Positions 35,654 to 50,735 of a DNA stretch of 64,000 nucleotides are shown here, one piece after another; within the stretch, counting starts at the first letter, position 1, and the number at the start of each line of letters is the position of its first letter. Below the pieces are notes generated by a model. It saw only the letters and a program-made list of their open reading frames with translations, did not search any database and was not told where the DNA came from. A program made the translations under genes and the position numbers. Source of the stretch: Steinernema hermaphroditum (lineage: Eukaryota > Nematoda > Chromadorea > Rhabditida > Steinernematidae); NCBI GenBank assembly GCA_030435675.1, contig CM059622.1:5952001-6016000 (forward strand), given 5' to 3'.

Positions 35654-36686
35654 CTATGAGTGTCCTTTGCAAAATGGGTTAACATCATTCGACGATCGAA
35701 CTTGAGAGGGACCGCGCCGCCTGTCGTTTGAATCTTCGGTCGTAAGAGCGAAAAGCGAAGGTGACCATGTCGGCCGAGATAGAGGAGGGAATGTTGCCGG
35801 AGCGCATCGCCTAAAGGTACTACAGATCTCCCGGTCGCGGCCCCCTTCTTCGCTTACAGCGTCGAACGGCGGCCGAATGACGACATACGACATGTACCCG
35901 TTGGGACAGCCGAAAGCGCGTTTGTCTCTGAGAAAAAGGGGTAATTAGATCAGCGGGAGAGGGAAAAACACACCGAAAATATCGCCAACACGCGAAAACG
36001 ATGCTAATCAGCCAGATCTGGACGGCGAGGATCACCGTGAACGAGCCAACCAGCATCCAATTCGTGAAATCTGAAAGGCTTTACAGTAATCCGGGAATAT
36101 ATGACATCTGACCTATGCTCCCCTTCGAGGGAGGCGGATCATCCACCATGTGATGTTCCTGGGCTTCGATGAAGGTCACTACCATATCCCCGTCACCGAA
36201 CAGCGATATGTAGATGAATGTGACGAGGAAAACGGCACCCGCTGCCAGTCCCACTGTCTACAGAAAAGAGATCTATGAGGGAGGGGGTCTAAAAGTACCT
36301 GGAGTACGAGGTAGGGTATGAGGAAAGCTGCCTGTTCCTTCCAAAGGGCGTAGATGACGGATCCCGCTATGGCTACGCCCACTAAGAGCTGGAAGACGGC
36401 AGTGAGAACACTGCCACCGGAGCCGTCCACCGGGAGCCAGTAGAGAGTGAGGCAGAGGTGCCAAAGTTCGAGGCATACGGTAAGCGAAAGCATGCCGGCG
36501 ATGACGCGTACTCCCGTCTACAGTAATCAAGAAGGAGTTCCCTGAGGGTGCACGAACCGTGGAGTGACTGTGGTTGCAGCAGCATCGGTAGCGCGGGTCG
36601 TTGGGGTCGAAGGTGTCGTCGTAGAGAGGCAAATCCTCGAGGCTCAGCTCGCTGTTGGAAGCGGGCAGGAAGCGCTGATTCTCCAT
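35654..36686 (-). CDS. Four-span LAPTM-like membrane protein, 287 aa
   Basis: Exons: 36686-36558, 36517-36299, 36257-36113, 36070-35974, 35927-35654; all junctions close in frame. The cytosolic N-terminus ends in PRYRCCCNHSHS, a Cys-rich motif typical of nematode LAPTM-like proteins just before TM1. Four hydrophobic segments follow (VIAGMLSLTVCLELWHLCL; VGVAIAGSVIYALW; VGLAAGAVFLVTFIYISLF; WMLVGSFTVILAVQIWLISI). The C-terminal tail has YMSYVVIRPPF, which includes Tyr-based sorting-like motifs. An endolysosomal location is inferred from family resemblance only. It lies 294 bp downstream of the zinc-finger gene on the same strand. Confidence 0.7.
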
Positions 36687-36980
36687 GGCCGACTGAGCGT
36701 CGCCACCCGGCCCTCACGTCCTCCGACCCAAAGTGGCTCAATCGCGTCCTCTTCAGCGCACTTTGAGTGACGCCGTTGGTGTGTGGCGTTCCTTCGAGCA
36801 ATTAGTCATAAGCAAATAAGTTTTATTAGAGGACAAGATCCGTCGAGAATACATGGGAGGAGGAGTATTAACACGGGTGGGCGGGTATGCACAGGTCCGA
36901 TCGGGTCGATGAAAGGCTCGGTTAAGTGGAAAGAGGAATATCGTACGTAGTGAAAATGAATTGTATGTACAGTCGACGTG

Positions 36981-38417
36981 TTAAGGGTCGAGATCGAAGG
37001 CCACCGGTTGGCGTCGTTTGCGACGGTTGCTGCTTTGCTGAAAGGGAGAAGATAGGTACTGTTGGAGCCCGAAGGCTACCGTAGTGTTCTCGCCGGCAGA
37101 GGAGTCGGAGACGATAACTGAGGCGCGGCGCGTGATCTTCTTGGCTGCGTCTTGGAGACAAGCTGTCGCGTGTTCCAACTGCAAACAGAGATGTTCCTGC
37201 GAGACGGGACATCCCGATACCGTACCTTATCGAGAATCGCTTCCTGGTCCTCCTGCGAGTACTGGTCGTCGGGTCCGACGGCGTCGAAGAGTCGCAGCAA
37301 TTCAGTGATTACAGGAATGTTCTGACGGACCTCCGAGTAGAAGGTCACGGGCTCCGACTGGTCGTCGGGCGGAAGTGCCTCCGAGGGGATCTCCTTTGGC
37401 AGCGCGGAGGTGGATGGAATCGGCTCCGCGGCCTGCTCCGAGCTCTTCTCGGCCTCTTCCTCCTTCTTCACCTCGGAAGTGGAGGACTGCGAGACCGTCC
37501 CAGCCAGATTCAGCGGCTTCTGCGCTTCGAGGGTTTCCCGCAGCACTTCGCCGCCGAGAGACATGGAACTCCTCAACGTGTCGATGTTGCCGTTGAGGCC
37601 CATGGCGGTGGCTATGTTGGCGAGGTCCTTGAGGCCGAAGGAGATCTTGCTGTCGTCAGCTTCTTCGCCTCCGTCCGGATCGGCGGCGAAGATCTCTTCC
37701 TCTTCTTCGTCCTCGAGAAGGTTCTCTTCTTGTGTCGCGTTTTCGCCTCCCGGAGGCACTTCGACGATTCCGCCTTCGGGCACGGGCACATCGAAGACCG
37801 ACGGACTCACCTCGTGGCCGTAATGGGACAGTTGCGCGGAGACAGTTACCAATCTAAATGGAAGTCAGTTGAGGAGTGAGAGAGCTTCGGCCAGTGCAAG
37901 GATTTTTGCAATTTTCAATTTGTTTCATTAGTAGACTATGATCAAACCGTCAAACCCATAAAACATAGCCTTATTCTTGTAGTTGGTTTACTTCCCACTT
38001 CTAGGTCCTCCCACAGTCCCATCGCTTATCACGTGACTCACCCGTCGTCTCTCTGACAGACGCTAATGTGGGCAGGACAAATGATGTCGAGTTTCGTGGT
38101 GTGTTTCTTCTCACTGACGGGCTTCTTCTTCCCTTTGCGGGACTTGCTGCACTGCAGCACATAGCTGGTCTTCCGGCCGTGCCAGCACACGAAGGAGACG
38201 TTGCTGCGGCCGTTGAGATCGTCGAGCCATCGCTGGAACTCCTCGCGGTGGCGGAACGTGAGCTCGATGCGTTTGCAGTGGAAAGCGTGGTCGCGCTCCA
38301 TGTGCACGCTGAGCTTGCGCGTCCGCGAGAACTTTCCCGAGCAGCCTTCAAACGGACAGCAGATGTTCTGAAGAGAGGAGCACGTGAGGAGCCGGCGCCC
38401 GGCACCCGACTCACCAT
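36981..38417 (-). CDS. C2H2 zinc-finger protein with an SWIM/MULE-like domain, 384 aa
   Basis: Exons: 38417-38415, 38367-38042, 37853-37226, 37178-36981. Exon 1 is the start codon alone, directly followed by a donor (ATG|GTGAGT). Exon 2 begins with one C2H2 finger (C5-x4-C10, H23-x4-H28). A domain follows with the order EEFQRWLDDL ... SYVLQCSKS ... CPAHISV ... HYGHEV. That order (W, C, Cys-Pro-Ala, His-Gly-His) recalls the DNA-binding part of MULE-derived and FLYWCH-like proteins. The rest is acidic and Ser-rich (DEEEEEIF), then a short basic end (NRRKRRQP) that could be a nuclear signal. A nuclear DNA-binding role is inferred. Confidence 0.68.
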
Positions 38418-39277
38418 CTCGTTGTCGGCTCAGCCACTCGCGGGCATCGTCCGATTAGTTGTTGACAAATAAAGCACCTGAAAGGAGCGGATGCGATCAG
38501 ATCGCCGCGGGCGAACGTCGGTTGCAGCCCGGACGCGGGAGAACGCGTTAATTCCGAATAAACGTAATTAGTTGATTTTGCCGCCAGAGGCAGTTTGTCG
38601 TCGTTTGACGAGCAGCTGATCACCGAGCGCCTTGGCTCGCTGCCAGCAAGGTCTAGACGAGACCGCGTTTTTTCGAATCTGTCTGGCTCGCAGCCAAGAG
38701 TTGCGAGTCTGGGAGGTCTTGCCACGAAGGCCGTGCACTCAGACATCTTGCGTTACTGTCTGTCTCTTGCATCATTTGACTCTTGCGTGATAATTCAGGC
38801 TTTTCGCTTGATCGATTGATGATCTAGGTTCGTTTTTTCCCTCGGGTCATGTGATCTGAGGATTTTGTCGGATGATTTGATCTTTCTAGCGTATTTTACA
38901 TAGTTAGGACGGTGTTTACACTTGAAGGGTTTCATAGAAACTCGGGGAAGGGCGAGTGCAGTCTTGGACTTGGACCTTAGACAGTTTCCAGTCCATATTC
39001 GAACGGATCATCGTTAGGATTGGGCGAAGGAGCGTCGCGCGGAGGGCTTGCTCCAGGATACACCCCTGTGCGCTTGATTTCCAGCAGTTCTCGCCTCACC
39101 ATGGCAATTCCGGCGAAGTACTTGCGGTACGCGCCGTTCCAAATGACAGTTTTCGAAGGGCCTCTTAGACATGCTTTTGAAGGGTTGTGAGAATTGTTAA
39201 GTATGAAATATGACTCGTTACCCGCGTTTGCTATCAATTATTTCTCGATCGTATCACATTTTCCATATTCCAGCACG
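38418..39277. other. Intergenic with an exon-fragment copy
   Basis: Divergent promoters for the zinc-finger and TIM23 genes, plus a 147-bp exact copy of part of a CID-domain gene exon (38987-39133). Confidence 0.5.
38987..39133 (-). pseudogene. 147-bp exact copy of a CID-gene exon fragment
   Basis: 38987-39133 equals 41084-41230 base for base, in the same orientation. It is an internal piece of exon 5 of the CID-domain gene (AYRKYFAGIAMVRREL ...), without splice sites or a start. The flanks differ. The perfect identity argues for a very recent copy or an assembly artefact. Confidence 0.8.
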
Positions 39278-40052
39278 ATGAACTTCTTCGGATCGTCGCC
39301 GGCACCTTCTTCGTCCGACGATTCAATGTCGTCGTCGTTCGACAGTGGTAGCAGCTTCGACAGCTCGATGGACGCCGGCCAACAGGCGGCTCCCGCTCCA
39401 GTCCTCTCCCTGGATCAGCTTAAGCACGCCAATGTTCCAATTGGAATGACTATGTCTCCGTATCTTCAGGTGACCTTTTGATGCTCTAGAGCTGTTCTTA
39501 CAATTCTGGTTTAGATTGACCCTTCAATCTTTCGTAATGCGCAGCCACAGTATGTGACGCTGGAAGGTGGAGAGCACGGTCGCACTGGAATGTTCGAATT
39601 TGTTCTTGGCCACGTCGGAGCCGCTGTCGGTACCGGTTTCTTCACCGGTTGCTCACGCGGATTCTTCTCAGAGTTGGCAAACCCCGAAACGAGGCAATTG
39701 GTTCGTAACACAGCTCGCGAGCAGTCATTTACCCCACTGGTTATAGGGCGGAAAACCTTGGATGACCCGTATGGTGAACGCTACCATGAAGCACGGCAGC
39801 AGCTACGCCCAGATTTGTGGATCCGCCGTTGTCCTATTCTCCATCTTCCAAATTGGACTGAAACAACTTCGCGCCGATGACGACCTAAACTCTCTTGGCG
39901 CTGGAGCAATTGCCGGTGCCTTCTACCGTAGTCCACACGGTGCAAGGGCCAGCGCAGTTGGAGCTGCCGTAGGAACTCTCCTCGCCTCCGCATGGGTTGT
40001 CGGACATCCGGACAGCCGTCAGCGCGTGAGCCAGATGATGGGACTCCAGTGA
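39278..40052 (+). CDS. timm-23: Mitochondrial inner membrane translocase TIM23, 227 aa
   Basis: Exons 39278-39469, 39515-39700, 39747-40052. It is the channel subunit of the presequence translocase. A Ser-rich intermembrane N-terminus (SSSFDSGSSFDSS) leads to the conserved MSPYLQIDPSIFR (SPYLNVDPRYL in human). The Tim17/22/23 membrane domain follows, with four Gly-rich helices. DDDLNSLGAGAIAGAFYRS corresponds to the conserved EDDLNTVAAGTMTGMLYK. An acceptor (TATTCCAG) sits 4 nt before the ATG, as expected for spliced-leader addition. Confidence 0.92.
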
Positions 40053-40207
40053 GAACGATTGATTGTTTGACGTGTAGTTCCTACTAGTTGGCAGAATTGA
40101 ATTGTTAGAAATTTTTGTTGTTTTGCTCGAGAAGACCATAAAGAGACAAATCAATTTATCATCGCTATCCAATAAAAACAGTAACAAGCTACATGAGTGA
40201 GCATAAA

Positions 40208-42330
40208 TTAGTAGTGTCGACCGCCGCCGCGCCTTCGGTCGTCCGAGTATCTGAATGTGGTCATAGTTAGACAATCTATATCCATGTCTAGTCTGCAGCA
40301 AAGAGCAAGACTCCTGGCTGGCTTACAGTTCCAGACAGCTTGTTTGTCTAGTCTTGGCAAATACCGGACTTACCTTCTCGCATTTCTATCGTGATCACGA
40401 GGATAACTGCCAGAGTCGTTGCCATAGGGTCTCTTCATGCGCCCTCCAGACTGATACCCCACCTCGCTGCCTTCAGTCACCCTCTGACGCCAACCATGAC
40501 TCGAAGGACCTCCCGTCCCGAGAGGGATCGCGTTGGCATTCCCCATCTTTGCCACTTTCACAGGAGGCGCTTGCAGAGGGGCGTCGTGACGAGGGCGATG
40601 ATCCACAGGATGACGCGGCTGATGCTGAACAGGAGGTTGTGGCTTGGGCGGAGACGGCCTGTACGGAACGGGCTCGTTAATCGGACCGCGGTGAGGCTGC
40701 TGGGGAGTGTATAACGGCGGCGCAGGTTGACGGACGAACTGCTGCTGTGGTTGAGAACTGTATCCACTGGCAGAAGGTCCGACGGGGGTTGGAATGTAGA
40801 TATTTTGGCTAGGCACTGGAACGCCGTTGCCGGACTAAAAGAGAAAGCTTATTCGTCATATTCGAGCATTCTTGTTCTCACTTGACTAGAAATATGAGCC
40901 GAGGGATTGTAGACCATTGTGCCGAATGACGTAGCCATCTGATGTCTGTCGTCGTTGTCATCGTCGTCCATCTCCATGTCCACAGTTTCGACGCTGTCAC
41001 GCAAAGCTGCATGTTTGAACTCTGCAAGTAGAACATAGACGAGAAACCTCACAAATCCTAGCTTACGATGCTGTCTGCCATAGTCCAGTCCATATTCGAA
41101 CGGATCATCGTTAGGATTGGGCGAAGGAGCGTCGCGCGGAGGGCTTGCTCCAGGATACACCCCTGTGCGCTTGATTTCCAGCAGTTCTCGCCTCACCATG
41201 GCAATTCCGGCGAAGTACTTGCGGTACGCGTCGTCGACCACGATTACATCCCGGAGCTGGTTGTTGAAGAAGCGCTTTCCCTGCTCGACGTAACTCAGGA
41301 GAGAAGCGGCCCTTTCGGAGTGCTCATCGCACTTCTTCGTAAAAGTTCGTGCCCGCTCCATACAGGTCTCCATGTCATCCAGAATGTGCACGCCTTCTTT
41401 GCGATCTGAAGAAGTTGAAAAGTGGTGCTTTGACCGGAGTGCTCTACCTGTGATCTTCGGCTTCAAGTGTTTCGTAAAGGAAAAGTCCTCATGTGCCAAC
41501 AGTTTCTGTCCCTTTACGACAATGACTGTAGAGTTTTTGTATCCCTGAATCTCGGCGGACAAACTGTTCTGATTAAAATCGGCCACATTCTCGTTTTGTT
41601 CTGAAAGCGATACGGTAAATGAAGCTAGAAAAATGTGGGCTTACGAGCTGCTCTCATGCGTGCGATTTCTTCTTTACTGAAAATCTTCCGTTCATCGAAC
41701 AGATTAACCACTCTAGCTACACCTCGTGAAAGCTCATCGCTTGATCTGAAGCAGAAGTATAATATATTGGATAAGACTGAATGAAAAAACCGTGAAGACT
41801 GAAGACTGAATGAAAAAACCAACCTGGAGATGCTTATGGCAGTGACAATGGAGTCGAGGAATGCAGAAGTGAAGAGATCCGTCTTTTCCTTCATCTTCGT
41901 GCTCTGACAGAGCTCGTTGATGAGGTAGAATAGGGCGAGTCGTCGCGTGTCATCGGCTGAAAAGGGCGCAAGGTTAGAGTTCGCATTCGGTTCATCTCCA
42001 TTTGTATCAAAAGATTTCTTAAGTATCTACTACGTATCGCACCCGGGCACCCTGACTACGGTGTGCATCTAAATATCATCCTGCACTTCACACACACCTC
42101 ATTCTCTTTTCGGACTGTGGCCTAAGATAATCTCTAAAAAGAAGAGAGTCCCGACATGGAAGTGGAGGAAAGAACTTACATGACTTGTATACGTGCATCC
42201 ACACCTTCGTTATCGCCGAAAGAGATCCTCGGTGGTGACGAACCCATAGCGCGATCGTCTGAATACTGTCCGGCGTGTTCTTGATCGACTCGAAGCGCTT
42301 CTGCACGAACTCGTCTGTACTCGAGTCCAT
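40208..42330 (-). CDS. CID-domain protein of the RPRD1/CIDS family, 506 aa
   Basis: Eight exons: 42330-42180, 41956-41824, 41745-41645, 41600-41448, 41405-41067, 41021-40882, 40834-40374, 40250-40208. Residues 1-128 form a CID fold (SIQTIALWVRHHRGSL ... LALFYLINELCQSTK ... VARVVNLFDERKIF), which binds phosphorylated RNA polymerase II tails. A charged middle region with a helical segment (MERARTFTKKCDEHSERAA) follows, and then a long Pro/Gln-rich tail ending in RRRGGGRHY. This layout is that of RPRD1/2-like regulators of transcription and C. elegans cids genes. Exon 5 is the source, or the twin, of the 147-bp copy at 38987-39133. The 3' end converges on timm-23, 155 bp away. Confidence 0.88.
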
Positions 42331-42995
42331 CTGCAAAACAGAGATTAAAAACATGTGCCACCGGGCTGGACGCGAAGAAAAGCCGTCATGCCGATATTTG
42401 GCACAAGAAGGCCGAAATTGGCGAATATTTGGCTCATTTGTGGAGCCGCGATTCTCAACTTGCCACCGCTGGGAGAGTGAATGGAAAACTCATTGATTCG
42501 GTCTTTTTTTAAGATTGTTTTTTTTGGAACGCCAATGCTGTCTATACAGCAAAGACGAGATATATTTGCTCGATGTACACTGTCTGATTTCGCATAACCA
42601 GCTACGTCTAGCCAGCTCTGTCTGCTTAGGTTTCTAGCCGTTTTAGATCCGTTTTTCAGGTTAATTTTCAGTTTCAGTGTTTGCAGTTTAACTATTTTGA
42701 TGTCAGGAATGTCCAGAATCTGTGTTTGCATGCTTGCTTTAGCTTGAACGTGTGAATTAATATGACACAAGCTTCATAAATCAGTTGCTCATTTTTCTGT
42801 CCCTCGCGCACAATTTGAAGCATCCCCTCTCACTCTGGTGTGGGAAAATGGTTGTTTTCGACTTGCTGCACCCTTCTCCGCGATCTTTGTTCTCCCTCCA
42901 CCCTCAAATGCAGCCGCATCATTTCTTTTAGACAAACAACAACGGCGTTCTATCGCAGCCTACGCAGCTTTTCAAGCGTTATCAACAACTTCAGG
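42331..42995. other. Divergent intergenic region
   Basis: Upstream of the CID gene (minus) and the phosphohistidine phosphatase gene (plus). No other feature is seen. Confidence 0.4.
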
Positions 42996-43439
42996 ATGGT
43001 TTCGCAGGTGGAGAACGTCGATCTAGACCCGAAGGGTACTTTCAAGTATATCCTCATTAAAGTGAGTTCTTTTAATTGATCTGCAATGAGATTTTGTGTT
43101 TCAGGTTGTCGACAACCAATCGAAAGAATCGAAGTTCATCGTGCGGGGTTACAAACGTTGCGGCTACCACGCCGATATCCTGGATGAAGTGATGCGAACG
43201 GAGCAGAAGCGAGGCCTGGACCTAGATTTCGACTGTGTTGGAGGTGGACGTATTCGTCACGAGCCGGAGAAGCACGAGCTCTTAGTTTACGGATACTCCC
43301 AGGTGAGTTCTGGGTACTTGACTTAATTTTTCAGCCTCTGCTTCAGGGATATGGCCAAGCCGATCATCAGAAGAGCGTTGACATCATCAAGACGAAGTAT
43401 CCCGGCTATAATGTCACCTTCTCGAACGAAGGATATTGA
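42996..43439 (+). CDS. phip-1: Phosphohistidine phosphatase (PHPT1/Janus family), 118 aa
   Basis: Exons 42996-43061, 43105-43302, 43347-43439. It removes phosphate from phosphohistidine in proteins. It aligns end to end with human PHPT1: DLDPKGTFKYILIKV, FIVRGYKRCGYHADI with the active-site His at about residue 44, CVGGGRIRHE, VYGYSQGYGQADH and a final FSNEGY. The ATG follows an ACTTCAG acceptor directly. METTL17 begins 153 bp after its stop on the same strand, a spacing typical of nematode operons. A polyadenylation signal (AATAAA) lies at about 43481. Confidence 0.94.
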
Positions 43440-43592
43440 TAACTCACTCTCTTTTACTTTGTGTACGAGGTATTTTGTAAAATAAATTTAAATGTTTTGC
43501 TCTGTTCTTCCTTGTAAGGGTTTACGATTTCCTTCACGATTTTGTCGCTTGTTGTGTAAAAGTATTTGCTCTAATGGTACTTCCAGTTGGGT

Positions 43593-45697
43593 ATGAAGGT
43601 GATACCATCGACATCGATCCTGCAGCGAAGGCTGCTCTCGGCCGTTCGTCCAGCGCTAGAGGATGCGGCACTTTCGAAGAGCTTCGATGGGAAACGATGC
43701 CATGTAAAGTCAGAAAACACTGAGACCAAAGTAAAATCTATTCTGGAGTTGGAGGTACTGAATGGTGAGTGACTTTGCTCGACAAAGGGCGAAATCACAC
43801 AAGAGGAGTGCTCATAGAATTTGCTGCACGAGTTCTGTACGTTTGCTATGCAAGTCATTTCAGAGAAAAAGCTGAAGATTCGGAAAGAAGCCGTCTTACC
43901 ACCGAAGGCAGTGGAGGGTTTGCGCAATGCTCTCACACAGTGCAGCCGGCCACCGAAGCAACTACAGTACGAAGCTGATGTCGTAAGATTGGCTCACGTT
44001 AGGACATAATTGCACACTTTGGGAATTTAAGATGTGGGACAAACTTGTACAGAGAAGATTCCCCGCGTCGCCCACAGAAGTACGCGCAGCTAGAGGACAA
44101 ATAAAGAAGAAGCTGCATCAGGAAGACGACGTCGGCACATCCGCAGAGGTCTTCAACGAGAAAGTGGTAATTAGAACCATCTTCTTGGCTGGGAAGAACG
44201 ACTTGGGTTTTAGAAACGTGGCCGAGAGCAACATCTCCGAAGAGAAGTTGATAAATTGCTGAAAAAGACTCGATACAACTGGAAACCGCTCGATTTCGAT
44301 TCGAAGGAGGAAAGCGCGACGTACGCCTTGGCGAGGTAACTTCTTAACGTTTTCCACGTTGGACCGAAGACCTTCAGGTTGTCCGCTAACTATGCCGAAA
44401 TCTTCCGTGTCATGCAGGAGTGTAAACGCACCAATTTCGTCCCAGAAACAGTCCTCGACTACAGCAGTGGAGTAGGCTCGGCCTTTTGGGCTGTGAACGA
44501 GCTCTATGGCGACCAGGTCAAGGAGTACACTCTTGTGGACCCCAACGACAACATTAGCAGATTCGCGATGGACATTCTTCGAGTGAGAAGCTCATAACTG
44601 ACACAACGCTTACGAGAGATATTCAGGGCGATGGTGACAACGGTGGAAAAGCGCTTGTGCACAAGAACATCAATTTCCGGAGAAACGTGATTCCGTCGAT
44701 GCAAACGAAGTACGATCTGGTGATCGCCCACCGAGCCCTGATTGAGGTGCCGTCAATCGAAGCACGCCACGCACTGCTGGGATCTTTGTGGCTTCGAACG
44801 AAGAAGTATTTGGTGATAATCGAAGGAGAACTTGAAGACAGCTTCAAAGCGCTCATAGAGGCTCGGGATTTCATCCTCACCGCTTCCAATGAGCTCCATT
44901 TCGAGGAGACAGCGCAGCTCCTGCACGATAACAACCTTCTTGACGAGGAAATGAAAAATCTGCTGACAGACAAACGTATCAGTCACTATGAGCGCTACGC
45001 CATGATCAAAGAAAAGGCAAGCGTTGTCTCGCTTGTAGAATGTTGTCTAGACAGTTGTCTGTCTAGTACTGGTGTCTGCACAAACGTCTGCGTTTTCCAG
45101 TAGTGTGCAAAACAGTGAGACATACTCAGCGACAGACAGACCGTTCCTTAGACAGCAGCTCATTTCTCAACTATCTTTTTCAGTTGGCCGGTCAACTCGA
45201 GCTGCCGACCGTATTGCCAGAAGGACATGTCTTCGCACCCTGTCCCCACGACCAGGGCTGTCCCCGTGTTTCGATGCAAGGCTCCAGGTATCGCCAGTCG
45301 ATTGCGTCAGAAATTTCTGAAAATCCGTTCTTGCAGTAAACCCTGCGTGTTCGCCACAAAATGGCGAGATTTCCGAGCGGACGGAAAAGCAACGAAAAGA
45401 AACGACGGAACTGCCGGTGGACGCTTTTCTTATGTCATTCTTGCGAAAGGCGAGCGGCAGAAAGGATGTCCGGCTCCAGCCAGAATTCTGGATAAGATCA
45501 AAGGAAACAAACACTTTGTGCTCACGGCTTGTACGGAATTCGACGGGATTCAACGATTCACCGTCTCTAAGCGAGCAGGCCCGATATATACTGCAACCAA
45601 ATCTGTCAAGCAGGGCGATGTGTCCCCAATCGAAATGAAGACTGTCGACTCGGAGTCCAGCTATGAACTCTTCGACGAGATCACAGCTGGGCATTAA
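43593..45697 (+). CDS. METTL17: Mitochondrial ribosome-assembly methyltransferase-like METTL17, 535 aa
   Basis: Eight exons: 43593-43764, 43864-43982, 44032-44166, 44214-44335, 44378-44582, 44627-45016, 45184-45287, 45337-45697. It acts in assembly of the small mitoribosomal subunit. The N-terminus is Arg/Ser-rich and suits mitochondrial import. The Rossmann motif is VLDYSSGVGSAFWAV (about 208-222). The Fe-S cluster region shows APCPHDQGCP (Cys at about 401 and 407) with a further Cys in SKPC. The C-terminus RFSYVILAKG...RFTVSKRAGPIYTATKS matches the family's OB-like end. Intron 6 has a GC donor (AAG|GCAAGC) and is the longest in the gene (167 nt). It is longer than human METTL17 (456), mainly in the linker parts. 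Confidence 0.87.
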
Positions 45698-45873
45698 AGT
45701 TGAAGTTTGTTATTGTTGTTACTTGATATAAAGGATTGTAGGCCGTTTCAATGCCAATCGCAGGGAAGGGAGGACACCAAATACAATGCACCCGTAATTT
45801 TTAGATCGGCATAAGGTTACAGTTCATTAACAAAAACAAAGCCGAAGAATGGTAACAACAACAACAAAACATC

Positions 45874-46679
45874 TTATTCAGCGGGGACTTCAATCTCTCC
45901 GTTGTTGATGGCGTCAACGACGTCGTGCGCGGCTTGTCCATCGATGGTGCATCCGACAGACTGGGCGGTTCCTGCAAGCATGGAGCCGTTAGTAAACAGT
46001 GTTGGCAAGCATAAGCTTACCAAGGATTTCCTTCACGGTACCCTCAAGTTTGCGGGCCATGGAGCGTGGGCGCATCTGGCGGGCGATGTTGAGGATCTGG
46101 TCGAAGGTGAGGTTTCCACTGTGCTTCACTAAACAAGACACAATATACATAGACCAGGAAACGACGACGATCACAAAATACAAACAGAAAGGAACATGAC
46201 AAGAAGACCTACCAGTACCAGGTAATCTTTTAGGTCATGTTACCATCCCCTCTCATTTTACGAAAAAACAAGAAAAGACGGAGGGATGGGAACACATCCA
46301 CGTTTCCCGACCCTCAACCTATCGAAATTCACCGTACCATTCTTGACCTTCTTGCGATCACGAGGAGGCTCCTTGAGCTCCTTGATGATGAGCGTCGCTG
46401 CCGATGGGACGACGTCAACCTTGGCTTGACGGTTCTGGATGGTGAGCTTGCAAGTGACCTTAAGTCCCTTCCAGTCCTGAGTGGCCTTGGCGATGTCTTC
46501 TCCGACCTTCTTGGGCGAGAGACCAAGAGGACCGACTTTGGGGGCGAGTGCTGAGGTGGCTCCAACTTCGCCTCCAACGCAGCGGAGGTACACTGAAAAG
46601 ACGCAATGTGGATAACTCCGATACAAACACGAAATGACTTACCGATCTTGATCTCGGTGGGGTCGAACTTAGGCGGCAT
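45874..46679 (-). CDS. rpl-12: Cytosolic 60S ribosomal protein L12 (uL11), 165 aa
   Basis: Exons 46679-46643, 46592-46338, 46128-46021, 45971-45874. It starts [20 protein letters not shown], then [20 protein letters not shown] and [17 protein letters not shown], as in all uL11 of the cytosolic ribosome stalk base. The length of 165 is exactly that of animal L12. It converges on METTL17 (177 bp between stop codons). Confidence 0.97.
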
Positions 46680-47504
46680 GGCGCAGTGATATTACCTTCT
46701 GGAAAAGAGCGAATATTTAGATCAAGACAAAAGATTTATCCATCTACAGACATTACGTCTCGCCTGCAATCACGCAAAATAGAACAACCCTCCGGCGAGC
46801 GGCTTCCACAACGTAGGCCGACCACTTGCACTACGGTAGACGAAATAATGTCGGGACGAGACACTCGTCTGGTTCAAGTTACAGCTAGTATTTCCCGCAT
46901 TCTGCATAGGTTCGGCTGGACGGCCACGTTTCTCAAGCCGAAAATGTCCACCTCTTTGGTCCCAGTGGTGGCGATACTTCGTGATGTTGACAAAGTTGTT
47001 TAAAGGGCCAGCACTACCCAAGCGCAGCTATTTGGCCATCGCTGGGCATGGGCATATGCGTATGACAGCGTTAGTACAGGTCTTGCAGTGGTAACTGCAC
47101 TTGTTGGATTGTTGCCAGGGAAACACGTTATGTCCACCGGTCGACTGTTTGCCGTGGAATGCGATGGAAGTTTCGGTGTTTCTTGAATTGACTTGTTATT
47201 GTTTGTCGATAGATTTAGAATTACATGCACATGTTGACTTTAAGGACTTGTTTTCATTTTTCTTTCGATCGATCGATTGCTACGAAGTAGACAGATTTTG
47301 CAGAACGAGACGTCTATTTGTCTTCACTTCTTTTTTGCATCTTCCATGTAGCAGTGGTAGTGTCTGTAGCTGTCAGGATAGACGTAGACACGTGTCACGT
47401 GTGACTCAGTCGTTGCATGAACTGTGCCATTCGATGACTTTCTTGGGTTCTATTCAGATTTTGCCGAGGAGCACGAGAAGATAACTCCACATTCTCGTGC
47501 AATC
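46680..47504. other. Divergent intergenic region
   Basis: Promoter region shared by rpl-12 (minus) and apg-1 (plus). No further feature is recognised. Confidence 0.4.
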
Positions 47505-50553
<3,049 letters not shown>

Positions 50554-50735
50554 TAGCGCGTAGCGCGAAAACACGGATAGAAGAGTTTCTGCAGGCCGAT
50601 TCTGTTTGTAAATCCGAACTGTACATTTTCTCTAATGTTGTGATGACGGCGTAGTCTTCTGCATGGCTATTTGTTTATTGTTTATATATTACTAACCATT
50701 ATTAAGTGATTAATTTATTTTAGTCCATCGACATG

